64,000 nucleotides of DNA. Source: Prostheceraeus crozeri (lineage: Eukaryota; Platyhelminthes; Polycladida; Euryleptidae). The notes below the pieces were generated by a model that saw only the letters and a program-made list of their open reading frames with translations, was not told where the DNA came from and made no database searches. The DNA lies in contig CAJQUW010003048.1 of assembly GCA_907163375.1 (NCBI GenBank), positions 32,647-96,646 on the forward strand, given 5' to 3'. A program made the translations under genes and the position numbers. Shown piece after piece: positions 1 to 10,333 of this stretch; the first letter of the stretch is position 1; each line of letters begins with the position of its first letter.

Positions 1-169
1 TTTTGCGACCCGTGTACCAACAACGATAGCTTCAATATCAATTTCTTAGTGTGTGCACGATCCAATTGAGACAAGTTTGATGGAATCTCGTTTGATCGAT
101 TTTCGTAAGCCAGAATTGAACAGGCGTCAGTAGGTTGTTGTTGCACCTACTGTTAGAATCATTTAGTGA

Positions 170-200
170 GGCAGTGACCAAGCGTCTGGACGCGAAACGT
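170..200 (+). ncRNA. degenerate hammerhead-ribozyme-like motif
   Basis: A short perfect stem (GCGTC, two-base loop, GACGC) is followed directly by GAAAC at 194-198, and preceded by TGACCA at about 175-180 where a hammerhead would carry CTGANGA. This is the stem-II and core layout of hammerhead ribozymes, which are known in Penelope-like element repeats. The first core box is degenerate and I find no clear stem III with a cleavage triplet, so this is at most a decayed motif in the tail of an old retroelement. Confidence 0.25.
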
Positions 201-841
201 TTGCCGATTTTACCTTTATTATATTTTACTTAAACCTTTGTGTGTATTTGATTCGGCATTATATATATTTCAGGAGAGATTTGTGACGTTTTCCTTGTAT
301 TCATTATGCGCCTCCCGCCTCAAGCCATTACATAAATTGTATTCAAGAAGCAAATTACTGAAAAAACGGAACAGTTATGGATTCATGCCGCCAGGCGATT
401 TATTGTGAGTCATTTTATCAAAATGCTTTTATACATAAAGAGAAATGATAGTATTCGTGAATATCTACAATGTACACTAAGATGCTGCCGGTAACTTTCT
501 ATTGGCAATCACTCACACCCGGCAGCAACAGCCATCAAACGAAAACAACGAGCCCTTAAGCAGTTGTATTTTTGGAAAGTATGAATGTCACAGATATTAT
601 GTGTGTCAGTCACCAAAATCATCTGTGAGCTATTGCCAAATTATGACGTCATCTTTCAAAATGGCCGCCATGATTATAAAAATGGGTCATATCTCGAAAA
701 TGAATGATCTTGAAGCCAAATAATGTATTGCGAGCAGATATAAAGTCGACCACTTCCTTTCATTTGAGACTAGCGATATGCCAATAAATTACATATATGT
801 CATATAATGACGTTGTAGACCTACATGTAAGTCAAATTGGT
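201..841. other. AT-rich stretch without recognisable gene
   Basis: Open frames of about 70 codons occur but show no known motif. No RNA gene or repeat was recognised. Confidence 0.5.
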
Positions 842-1462
842 CGCCATAATTACGAAAATCTGTTGTAACCCGAAAGCAAATAAATTTAAGGCCTAAGTAT
901 TTATGTACTGTCACCATATTGATCTTTATTTCTCCTAACATATCTAACGCATCTCAGATAAATAAATTCAATGCATAAATAGAAAATCTTACAGATATCT
1001 GTCCTACTGAACCTTTTAGATAGCGCATGGATTTGAGAGGGCGCAATTTTCAAGAAATATTTTTTCTAAACAGTGACAAATATAGAGGGTGGTAGTAAGG
1101 TGGAGTGTTCATTAAATCACAAATGTCAACCATTTATAACGAGTAAATGTTTCCAGCAAATTTGTTCCATGATTGGAACTTCACTTGGCACCGCACTTCT
1201 CCCATATCGTGGTAAAATCCCTGTGGACAGACTCGCTCGTTTGTTCAAAAGTCAAAAATGTTTATTTCCAAGAACATGTGTGCTCACATAATATCCACAA
1301 AAAACATAGCTTGATGGCAGAAAACAGCGTTCACTATATTTTCCCAATGATTGATGGAATCGACAAAATTTTACCACATGTTGAAATATGTTGACAGTGT
1401 ACAAATACCTAAGTCTTAAATTTATTTGCTTTCGGGTTACAGCAGAATTTTGTAATTATAGC
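842..1462. mobile_element. inverted-repeat (MITE-like) element
   Basis: About 65 bp at 842-909 recur as reverse complement at 1396-1462 with few mismatches; both arms share the core GTAACCCGAAAGCAAATAAA. The roughly 490-bp interior has no coding motif. The design is that of a non-autonomous DNA transposon or foldback unit. No target duplication was identified, so the outer limits are approximate. Confidence 0.6.
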
Positions 1463-1595
1463 AGTTATATTGCACTATTTCTGATTGAACGCTAAACAAT
1501 TCTTTTGGTGACTCATTCTGTGATTCAACCAGTATGTATTTTCATTCGGTGACTTCTCTTCATAGCAGCTAGACGGCAGCGAATGACAGCACAAC

Positions 1596-1835
1596 GTGCT
1601 CTTGCTAACATGTACAGCTTGCTTACAGGTACACATCGATCGGTTATTCGACTCATGGGCGAGTTCGCCGGTCATGAACAACTTGGAGCATCTACAGACT
1701 CAGTTGTCTACTCGAGTTCGGTGCGGCCTTTGCAAGGAGTCTGGAAGGCCGACGCTGATTTGTTGCAATGATTGTCGTGAACCCGTCTGTGGGGCACATT
1801 CCAGCCCCCAGTGCTCGAAATGCAGTGGACAGTGA
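1596..1835 (+). pseudogene. piggyBac transposase C-terminal fragment (cysteine-rich domain)
   Basis: The last about 40 codons of this frame carry eight metal ligands spaced C-x2-C-x10-C-x2-C-x4-C-x2-H-x4-C-x2-C (residues 43-76). This is the spacing of the C-terminal cross-brace zinc finger of piggyBac transposases, which binds the transposon ends. The frame stops right after the finger, as in the family, and the element's right end with a TTAA site lies 118 bp downstream. The catalytic DDD domain is not recognisable upstream, so only the 3' part of the gene survives. A RING or PHD host protein is the alternative, but the adjacent TTAA end favours piggyBac. Confidence 0.78.
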
Positions 1836-1930
1836 AACATATTTTGTTGAAATTACTTTTTTAAAATAAAAGAATCCATTTCTCATTGATTGGTTCCATT
1901 TTACAGAAAAAAATAAATGGTGATCAATTG

Positions 1931-1957
1931 ATCACACCTTGGCCGTTTTAGGGTTAA
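1931..1957 (+). repeat. piggyBac right end and TTAA target
   Basis: Read outward, the sequence ends in GGG followed by TTAA at 1954-1957. Inverted, it reads TTAA then CCCTAAAACGGCC, the usual start of a piggyBac terminal repeat. A short palindrome, TGATCAATTGATCA, sits just inside at 1921-1934. No matching left end was found within the window. Confidence 0.7.
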
Positions 1958-2082
1958 GTATCACTTTAAACACACTACTGGCAAATCGCCTAAGTTAGTA
2001 CGCTTGCAATAATTAATAACTGCTGCTTTTTGCAAACACGATCTAAATAGAATAATTTGATATTGAGTTGCATATTCAGTTG

Positions 2083-2290
2083 AAAAATGGAAACAGACCT
2101 AAATAGCTGCTATTTCATCCTTATGCATCCTTATTGCATTTGACTTGCTAATTGCAAATCTCAAATTAACCCGAGCATAGCTGCAACTTTAAATAGGGAG
2201 TTGTGTCGATATTGAAAGATGTGAACTAGAACTGCTGATGATTCCTGATATTGGATGAAATACCAACTATTCAGGTCTGTTTCCATTTTT
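2083..2290. mobile_element. short MITE with about 37-bp inverted ends
   Basis: The left end begins AAAAATGGAAACAGACCT and the same sequence appears inverted at the right end. The similarity continues to TATTTCATCC with four mismatches. At about 208 bp it cannot encode a transposase. Superfamily not determined. Confidence 0.65.
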
Positions 2291-2717
2291 CTGGGGAGTT
2301 TCTAGAGAGTTGGCACACGGCCAGCTCGCATACTTTTAACCGTGACCAGTCACAACTGCCTCATGTATATCGTGAACTGTTATAACTTGATTTCTAGTGC
2401 TTTGTGTTCGCTTTTTCCTTTATTCGCCATGATAATGGCCAGTGAACTATTGGTCGAAAATTCTGAACTAATGAATCCTACGCGTCGTGGAAACAATTTT
2501 GTTTTGAATGATATGCCGGCGCACATCCCTGCAATTTACAATGACTTAGACAAAATGTCAGAAGTGCTTTAAAGTGTAATATTTTGAAATAATCGAGGAA
2601 ATAAACACAATATACTGATTATAAGCGCAACTTGCTTTGTTTTGTTTTAAATTTGCAATTTCATATTCATATTCACAAAAATGACATTATCAGTACTAAA
2701 CATGAAAGTACTTCAAG

Positions 2718-3316
2718 CACAGAATTAAATATTTTGTTTATCTGCTTCGGTTTGCTAGAAGTGTGATTAATGCAAAATCGACGGCACATCAAAGAACCTA
2801 TTAAGTGGGCAAAAAGGAATTCCTAATACCTTACAGAGATAGGAAAAAAGCCGTGCGTCGCTTGCGGATTAATGTGAGTTCCAGCAAAGTGCTTCGATTG
2901 CCAAGATTCCTTCAGATTGGAAGAATTCAGATCATTGCGCACAACTTTTCTCCATAATATTGGCCCTTCCGATCATTATTAAAGAAAGTAGCAGGCGTAC
3001 GAAAATTAATTCACTTGATGATTTCACATCCTCTCCTTGGCATTCCTCACTGTATAGTGCATACATTGAATCGAATGTTAGCCAAGACAGGGATGTGTGT
3101 TTTGGTGTGTGCGAAATCACAGCATGCACGCATCTCTCACTGACTCTGGTGCCCTCTGCTGACAGCTCATTGTTTGCCGTTTCCAATGGCAAGCGATACT
3201 CGAATTATCCATTCGAGAAGGAGCTAACTCTGTGATGTGCCATTTCGATATTAGGGTTACATACAATTCTTCCTTTCTAGGAAACCGAAGCGCGCGCAGA
3301 TGAATCTAATTCTGTG
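2718..3316 (+). mobile_element. hAT-like non-autonomous element, copy 1
   Basis: 599 bp with terminal inverted repeats starting CACAGAATTA. It is flanked by 8-bp target duplications ACTTCAAG (left) and ACTTGAAG (right), one mismatch. Its interior is homologous throughout, by eye, to the inverted copy at 21971-22575 and to the shorter copy at 28038-28558. Eight-base target duplications are typical of hAT (also P and Merlin) elements. It has no coding capacity; short open frames inside are incidental. Confidence 0.85.
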
Positions 3317-3361
3317 ACTTGAAGTTATAAATATCACTTTCTCTTGCAAATTGTGATTCTT

Positions 3362-3431
3362 TCCGCGGACAAGGACGTCTATATTTAGTACTATGGCCAT
3401 AGTACTAAATATAGACGTCCTTGTCCGCGGA
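3362..3431. repeat. perfect 70-bp palindrome
   Basis: Two 35-base arms are exact reverse complements with no spacer, centred between 3396 and 3397 (ATGG|CCAT). The outermost matched bases are TCCGCGGA. A zero-loop palindrome of this length is unusual in stable genomic DNA and may be a foldback junction or an assembly artefact. Confidence 0.9.
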
Positions 3432-6014
3432 TTATGCTTCCATTGTCAATCCGAAAAAACGTAGGAGTAATCATCACTGAATTTGTCAACATTTCAGTGT
3501 CTTCAGACGTAAATTATCTACAGCTGTTTGAGATTTATAAGCTCAGCAAGTTTTCAAGGAAGCAATTCCCCTATTTTCGTCTGAAAATAGGAACTCAATG
3601 CGATTATATTCTAAGATACTTTCGGTCACTGCCTCTTTCGATTAAGGCTATTTTTTGACATAGTGTTAAATCTGTGAGACTAAAACAACAGTGTTGAAGA
3701 TTTGAAGCAAATCAAAAGTCCATTTCTCTGAATGAAAGATAGCGACATTGAGACACTAGATAACCTCATACAGTGCTGTGTAATATGATTGCCCTACCCC
3801 CGTAAATTTCAAAAAACATTGATAATCCTCAAACTTGTCGTAGCCAATTACAATGAATTTCATTTATTTATCGTAAAATTTAGTGAATTGTTGCATCACA
3901 ATGAAAAATACTTGTGAAGATAGTTCATCTAAGCAGATCTTCAATGTTTCAAATGTCCACCTTTTCTTTCAATACACATCGCCCCTCGTCTTGGCATTGA
4001 CTGAGTGAGATAAACACCAATATATTTCAGTTTGTTGTCCCGGTGTTATAGTTCTCTCTCTCCCTCTATTTGAATTTCCTACCGGAAACTAAAACCATGG
4101 TTAGAGTTAACCGTTTTAACAATAAGATGCAACAATAATCTATGGTTGCACCCTCGAGTTTACAGCATGTTTCTTGCACATCCTATTGGTTTAATGAGAT
4201 AGTTATTTGACCCAGAAAATGAAACCCAGGTTAGATTTTCCGATCGGAAAGTGTAACCCAGGGAAACTGTATACCGTAACACCGGTGATTGTCGGTGATT
4301 CCTCTTAATTTTCAGAGGGTTGATCACGCTCTTTTAACTGTGTTCTATTTAAGTTTTCATTGTTCATACTCGGAAATACAGCATTAGCCATTATAAAGGA
4401 ATTTTCCATACATTAAGGAATTCTTTACCTATGAGTACAAATTTTATCTAGTAAAAGCTTCCATTTAAATGTATACAAAGAGAGTGAAGAGAGAGAAATT
4501 ACAATAACTCAACAAATCCAAGAAAAAAGATGATTTGTTTTCCAAGAATATATAATCTTATTCCATTTCGACGGCATGTTTGAATGACATCCATTGACTT
4601 ACAAGTTTTCGTATTATCCTGCAATTGTCTAAACTCATCTTGTTATATAGGCATTTCCCGTGTTTCTTTCATTTTATTTCTGGCACATTTCTAAATTATC
4701 CTCCGAATATGAACATCGGCGACGGATCGAAGAATGGTTTTGAAATCCTTGCCTCGGTGTTCCCAATATCTTCATGTTAATGATTTTCATGAGGTCATAT
4801 CACCTTCACTTTATGCGGTGACAGATTTTAGCAACATATTGGAGGCGCTTTTTTAGCACCCTATCACTATTGTACAAGAGTTTCATGCGTGTACACTGGT
4901 CATTGGTTGGGGCCGCCACGTTTTTTCCGTTTATGTCTATCTGATCACACATGTCACACATGCGCTTTTGTTAATCACTTAGAGATAACTGCCTTCACTC
5001 ACATTCCTTTTACAACACCAGCGTGGCCATATGAAGAAGGTGCGAGCTCGTCTTCACCGCGAACCTTCATTCTTGGGTTGGGACAGACGGTCGCGGAATC
5101 AGGCGTCTTTTACTGACTAAATAGTTGCGTTCTCTTTAGTGATGAATGTGAGCTCACACAGATTGTAGTAGGAATTATGGGCTTAGTTTTACATGTCACG
5201 CTTGAGATTTTCAATTATTAAGTGTGATGAATTTGTCACACATAATGCAGGTAGACCAGTCCTAGGGTTCTATCCAGGGCTGAGGATGCAAAAACAGTTA
5301 TAAGATGATTCATACGAAGCTGGAAATGAAGGCTCTTCAAATGATCGCAATATTATAATAAACCATGATTCTAAATGAATTGTTGGAGCCGTTAAATAAA
5401 ATGCTACATTGACAGTAAATCAGCAGTTATCTGGTCAATTCAGCAGTAGCCACAAATTCCTACTTTCGCATGCATTTATAAGCTGACTGAAACTTCAGCT
5501 GAATTTTGTTGTGATTGTGGATTAATCCCCATGGACATACTTTCTTTGAGATAAAGTAGACGTATGTTTGTCCCTCCAGTCCTGTAACCAGTTCTAAATG
5601 AATACGAGGACTTGGTATTGAAAATAAATAATTCCTTGATGTCTTTCAAATACTAGGTATACATGGGAAATTTCATTCAATCATCAAGTTCATGACGATT
5701 GATGAACCGTTTTGGAAAGCGTCATGACATCTCTGATTGGAATGGAGAATTTCTTAGAGCGCTCCTTAGGTCTGTGGATCGAGGCAATCATCCTCCTTTC
5801 ATATTGTGCTAATCTCCTTGATTATTTATCGGAGTTTCCACTTTTGCAGGAGGCACTCGAAAGCTTTATAAAGATGCTGAAGAAAGTCAGACAGCTGATC
5901 ATAAAAAACGGACCACCTAAATTTCGCTGAAGTTCAGTCGACTCTCATGCCTTCCGATCGCATCACATCGCAACGTGCCATCCATCATTCGAATGCTTGC
6001 ATTCTCAGCTTTAA
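3432..6014. other. 2.6 kb without recognisable gene
   Basis: No protein motif or RNA gene was recognised. A weak inverted similarity (CCGGTGTTA at about 4039 against TAACACCGG at about 4277) hints at an eroded MITE. Open frames near 4889 and 5712 are short and anonymous. Confidence 0.5.
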
Positions 6015-6785
6015 CCCTGTGGGAACGAATCTTGCGAAAAACTGGCGAATGTAAGCTGCAGAATATCATGCTAAAGTTCAGTCATATTTGCGGGATATTC
6101 GCTGGCGAAGTTCGCCGGCGACAATTCACGCTCTATATGTCACCTTTTACTTTTGACTTTCTCTCTTATTTTCTTTAGTAATCCGCCTCTACAGCCGAGG
6201 CTCTATTCTCTCCCTCACCTCCTCACTATCCCCCACATATGACTAATCTATCTAAGAAATAAGTCAATCATTCTATGATAATGATAAGAATATAGAGAAT
6301 CCGGATATATCAATTTTCATGACATCTCTTGACATTCAATAATTTACAACAATGACAAATATTTGAATAATATCATAGTATTTACTGCGACATTTATGGA
6401 AGATAAATACTTTTTTTAGTTTAAGCCTTCGTGAATTAAAAAAGATCCCTTTTTATCAGATCAGACTGAGTATACAATATATTTTCATGTGAAGGTAATA
6501 TACGAACATTACTACTTACCACTAATTAGTTGCTACAATATCCACGATTTCGCCGGTTGGCGAAAAATCAGCTTGCATTAGTAAACAAATATCTATCAAC
6601 TAATTATAGCAACTTTTTCGCCACCTGTCGTTTTTTAATTTTACACATGTTTTTGGATAAATTATGACCATTTTCACATGCGGAGATAGTTTTTACACGA
6701 AAATGAACCTTTTAAAAAAATTATCCACAAAATCGCTACCTCGCCAGATAATCTGTTGATATTAGCAAGATGCGTTCCCACAGGG
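6015..6785. mobile_element. piggyBac-like non-autonomous element
   Basis: Ends are 21-bp inverted repeats beginning CCCTGTGGGAACG and continuing to ATCTTGC with one mismatch. TTAA lies immediately left of the first CCC (6011-6014); the right side reads AATA, an eroded TTAA if the assignment is right. The 771-bp interior has no transposase. CCC ends next to TTAA suggest mobilisation by a piggyBac transposase, but the ends differ from those of the remnant at 1.6-1.95 kb. Confidence 0.55.
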
Positions 6786-7141
6786 AATATGAGATGTGCA
6801 GATAGACTTGCATCCGTTATTGGATTTGCTGAGCAGTGCTCAAAATATGAAAATCATTCAATTTACAAATCGCTATTTTTCAAAATGAAAATATGAGCTA
6901 TTCAAGATGAGTATGATAATGAATCAGGAACGGGGAAAGCGAGCATCTTCTGAGCTCTCTTTTGACATGCTGTTCATCAAAATCGGTGAGCTAATAAAAA
7001 GTTAGTGATATCTTTAAGTTATCACAAAATCATGACCTTTTTTGTTGAAAATGTTGTGTTCTCACTTTTTCATCAAAAGTGCTCATGTTCGGTATCTTCA
7101 GAATCATTACGTTGTAAGGAACTCGAATATGTAAGTTACAT

Positions 7142-7364
7142 GCATATAAGTTCAATAGTTCTTCTTCAATATTCATTCTCATTTCCGCAAAAGTACACAA
7201 ACAATGAAGGTAAACAATCGCAGGCGCTTTGAGAGAACAAAGACATCCCTCCGCTAATTGTTTTGTATTGAACCTTCGTTCACCTTACATGTTGTTTGTG
7301 TACTTTTGCGGAAATGAAAACAAATATTGATGAAGTTTGAAAAATAACTATTGAACTTATATGA
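7142..7364. repeat. hairpin element with arms of about 75-95 bp
   Basis: The left arm (7142-7216) and right arm (7268-7364) are imperfect reverse complements sharing TTTCCGCAAAAGTACACAAA. The spacer is about 50 bp. It is a foldback MITE or source of a long hairpin RNA; no ends or target duplication were resolved. Confidence 0.7.
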
Positions 7365-8191
7365 ATCTAATTGGAAGGCATGAGAATGCATAGATGATAC
7401 TCGCATGAGAATACCTCTGGATGGTTGCTTGTACAGTAGGTCGTGATTGCATGCCACAGAAAATAATGATACTCGCACTCAGCCAAAGATTTCTTTTATC
7501 TGTGTAATGCTTTTATTAACTTACATTGCATTAATCTGCGAGGATCTTCACAGTGCATATTAGAAACACACATTAAATAGCAATAGTTACGCAAAGTTGA
7601 TAGAAGCTGTACTTATTTTCTTGTCGTCAATTTTCATCACGCATTTCAGACGGCTTCTTACAGAAGACAGAAAACAATTCTGATGCGCCAGTGAGTCTTC
7701 TTCGTTAATGGATACTCAATAACAATTTGTATACAATTACTGAGCTCAGATCATTTCGTCTCATATATAAGAATGATATTACGATTTTATCTCAATCCAC
7801 TTGATTGAACCCTCTGACACGCGTGTGGAAAAGAACAAAGAACTTGATTGTCATGATGTTGTGGACATGCGGTCAAATATTCATCAAAACAAGTGAAAAT
7901 GTAATTTTCGTAGAAAAATCTTCTACGTATACCACGGGACGTGTTTCGCTTAAGAATGTCCATGTGAATTTGTTCCACTAGTTCTGAAAATACAAGCTTG
8001 AAAATAATTTTTATAATAATTTCGTCAATTTTTAGTAAATCCTGACATCAGTTGGCAATTTTTGTTGCGTCCACGGTACTTAAAAATAACCACACACTTC
8101 TGCGTAATAGGCTAGTTGCATACAGTTTGGTAAGTTGATGGGAAACATGTTTATATTTCACAGTGGAATAATCTCTATGATTATTGCTTCC
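7365..8191. other. no recognisable feature
   Basis: AT-rich sequence with only short anonymous open frames on both strands. Confidence 0.5.
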
Positions 8192-8312
8192 ATAATGTAG
8201 CATTACATCATGGATTTTTAGGGCAGTAATATCAGACTAAGACCAGCCTGCGTTAGCAGCCGAGACTGTCTAATATTTCTGCCCCCAAAATCCATGATAT
8301 AATGCTATTATT
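8192..8312. repeat. 121-bp imperfect hairpin
   Basis: Arms of about 46 and 44 bp (from ATAATGTAGCATTACATCAT at the left) are reverse complements with scattered mismatches around a spacer of about 30 bp. It lies about 90 bp outside the left direct repeat of the recombinase element. Confidence 0.65.
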
Positions 8313-8400
8313 TATGAGATACCACACCAATAATGTTGTTTTGCCATAGATAACTCAACAATTTTCTCCTATGCATCCAATGTTAAAACCACACCCGTAA

Positions 8401-8418
8401 TGACGGAAATAGACATCT
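8401..8418 (+). repeat. left direct repeat of recombinase element
   Basis: Exact 18-mer shared with 10268-10285 and 10303-10320. Similarity to the copy at 10268 extends a few bases leftward (C-pyrimidine-GTA-purine). Interpreted as a recombination or target site of the element; function not demonstrated. Confidence 0.65.
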
Positions 8419-8795
8419 ACGTAGGCCCGATATCCAAGCATTTTTATTTTGTCCTGAGGAGAAAACAGTTCAGAGTACATGTGATGTGTGAATGTCTTCA
8501 TTTTATTTTGTTTAAGCACTAATTATCATTTACAATGTGTAATTCGTGATTTCACAATGTTTATGTGATTAGTATCCTCTTAAAGTTCCTTCATTTCGTT
8601 GATGTTGTAAAACACGTATCTTTAGTTCTTGATGTTTTCTTATCAAAGAACAACCATGAAAGGTTTAAAATTTCAGTCTTGAAGTCACTTATTCAAAAGT
8701 TATTCGAACAAAGTTTTTGTTACCATCCGCTTCAATCTTCATCTTCTTGTTTGGTGGGGCTTCACGCAGTACTGAAATAAGGAATAATTTGTTGA

Positions 8796-10115
8796 TTAAA
8801 TGACAATTTTCATCAAATAGTCATCAAACTCACTTTCTGTGTGTGATGGTCCGACGCTTGATGAAGTTGAGTTGCAAAAGCTGCTCACCAACATTCTCGA
8901 AAAATCCTGTTTTTTGGAATCGCCAACGCGTTTCAGGTACCGTTTGACGGAATCTGATTTTTTGTGCTCCGTGACAAATTGGATGTCTTGAACAGCGGCA
9001 CCGTTGTTGAACATCTCTGTTACAACAGTTGCGCGAATGCATTACGCAGTGTACAATTTTGACAAATTTGCGCTTTGTGAAATCGTTTTCATCAAGTTGC
9101 CCAATTTTTGAGCTCCTACGACCAGGTTAGCATTATACCAACATTTTGACTCACGCCAATTTTTCAATGGCTGGTAGAAAAGATATTCGGCATTTTCTGA
9201 CAATCTACTAATCAGAGTCTCTATGCCAACTACAGGACAGTTACATTGATTCTCTGCCTGATAGATGCGTGATTGTTTTTGATCAACGCATTGCTTTGGG
9301 ACTGATGGTTGACGATTTTTTTGAACTGCATTCAAATTAGTTATCTCAACATACTTTCGACCTGTTGAATCGACGCTGATAATCACATTCGACCTTTTCA
9401 AGTGACGAATCCATTCACGACCTCGCTGTCCTAAAAAATATATTATTGAAAAATACACCTCTTCTTGTAACTTGTGAGGCGTTGAACGATCAAAATATTC
9501 TCGCAGCCTTTTTAAGTCTGCTTCTTCTAGTGATACATACCGTTTCACATTTCCTCCGCTCTCCAAGAAGCTCTTAGACATCGCCTTCAATATCTGATTG
9601 GCGGGGGAAAGCGACATCGTTGATGATATCAAAGTCTAATGAGGAGGCTGCCTAAAAAATCGGGAAAGAGCAGCCCGAATGCAGTTCAGCGATGCTGGTG
9701 AATAGAATTTTCCGTCATTTGTTCTTACTTCGGAATAAAAATACTTCAGTATATCGCATAACTCAGATTTTGACAAGTTGGAAAAGTCAGACGAAAAATT
9801 CTTTTCCTTGAGAAATTCAGTGAATTTTTGTGAAAATCTCTTTTGCTGTGATAAGGTCGATGTGGGAATCGCTGACAGCTCTTGTGCTTCTAAATTTGAT
9901 TGTACTTGTGATGGCAAAGTAATCGAGGCATTTGAAGACTGCGCGGAAGTCTGGGCATTAGAAAAATCGCTTTCTGTTATATCAAGTAGCGGCAGATTTT
10001 CGTCATCGTGTAAAAATGATTGGATGTCAACAATTTCTTGAATTTCGTCATTACTTAAGCCACAGATTGAATTATTGCTTAACTGGCTAAAATCTAGTAA
10101 ACCGGAGTACGTCAT
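8796..10115 (-). pseudogene. tyrosine recombinase (DUF3504/Crypton type), interrupted
   Basis: One continuous frame of about 440 codons runs from ATG at 10115. The N-terminal third is acidic and serine-rich. A SAM-like DNA-binding segment ends near SPASLNCIRAALSRFFRQPP, typical of DUF3504/KIAA1958-like recombinases. The catalytic domain has the first arginine in QRGREW, a lysine-bearing hairpin near GRKYVE, then CIRAT, TEHKKSDSVKRYL with the likely H and nucleophile Y. Two in-frame stop codons interrupt it, TAG at about 9636 and TAA at about 9042; the second occupies the expected His position of the HxxR box. It therefore looks inactive, or it would need readthrough. There are no frameshifts. 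Distinct from phage-type integrases. Confidence 0.7.
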
Positions 10116-10267
10116 TGCGCTAAGACCTTCGCCTTGAAAAGAATCTACATTTGAAGGGGATTTTGAATTTGATTAAGACAGTGATATCTTCGAGAAATTA
10201 CTAAGACATCTGTGTTTTTGGACTAACACCTGTAGCATGGATATATGCATGGAATCCATGCCTGTAG

Positions 10268-10320
10268 TGACGGAAATAGACATCTCATACAGACACCATT
10301 AATGACGGAAATAGACATCT
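10268..10320 (+). repeat. right direct repeats, two copies 35 bp apart
   Basis: Two exact copies of TGACGGAAATAGACATCT (10268-10285 and 10303-10320), both followed by CATA, form a 35-bp tandem. Together with the copy at 8401 they bracket the recombinase gene. The truncated Naiad copy begins only 16 bp further on. Confidence 0.75.
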
Positions 10321-10333
10321 CATAAATAATTTG

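Larger units (their letters stand above)
8401..10267 (-). mobile_element. Crypton-like tyrosine-recombinase element
   Basis: A 1.87-kb unit carrying one minus-strand tyrosine recombinase reading frame lies between direct copies of the 18-mer TGACGGAAATAGACATCT, at 8401-8418 and 10268-10285, with a third copy at 10303-10320. Elements of the Crypton class carry only a tyrosine recombinase, lack terminal inverted repeats and integrate by recombination between short identical sites. The direct repeats and absence of inverted ends fit this. No reverse transcriptase accompanies it, which argues against a DIRS element. Confidence 0.62.

Noticed and set aside
2960-3235. 91-codon ORF and its opposite-strand partner in hAT-like copy 1
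   Set aside because: Not preserved as a frame in copies 2 and 3, which are non-coding relatives.
8796-10115. DIRS-type retroelement as source of the tyrosine recombinase
   Set aside because: No reverse transcriptase or RNase H lies on either side; the nearby reverse transcriptase belongs to the Naiad element on the other strand with its own boundaries.
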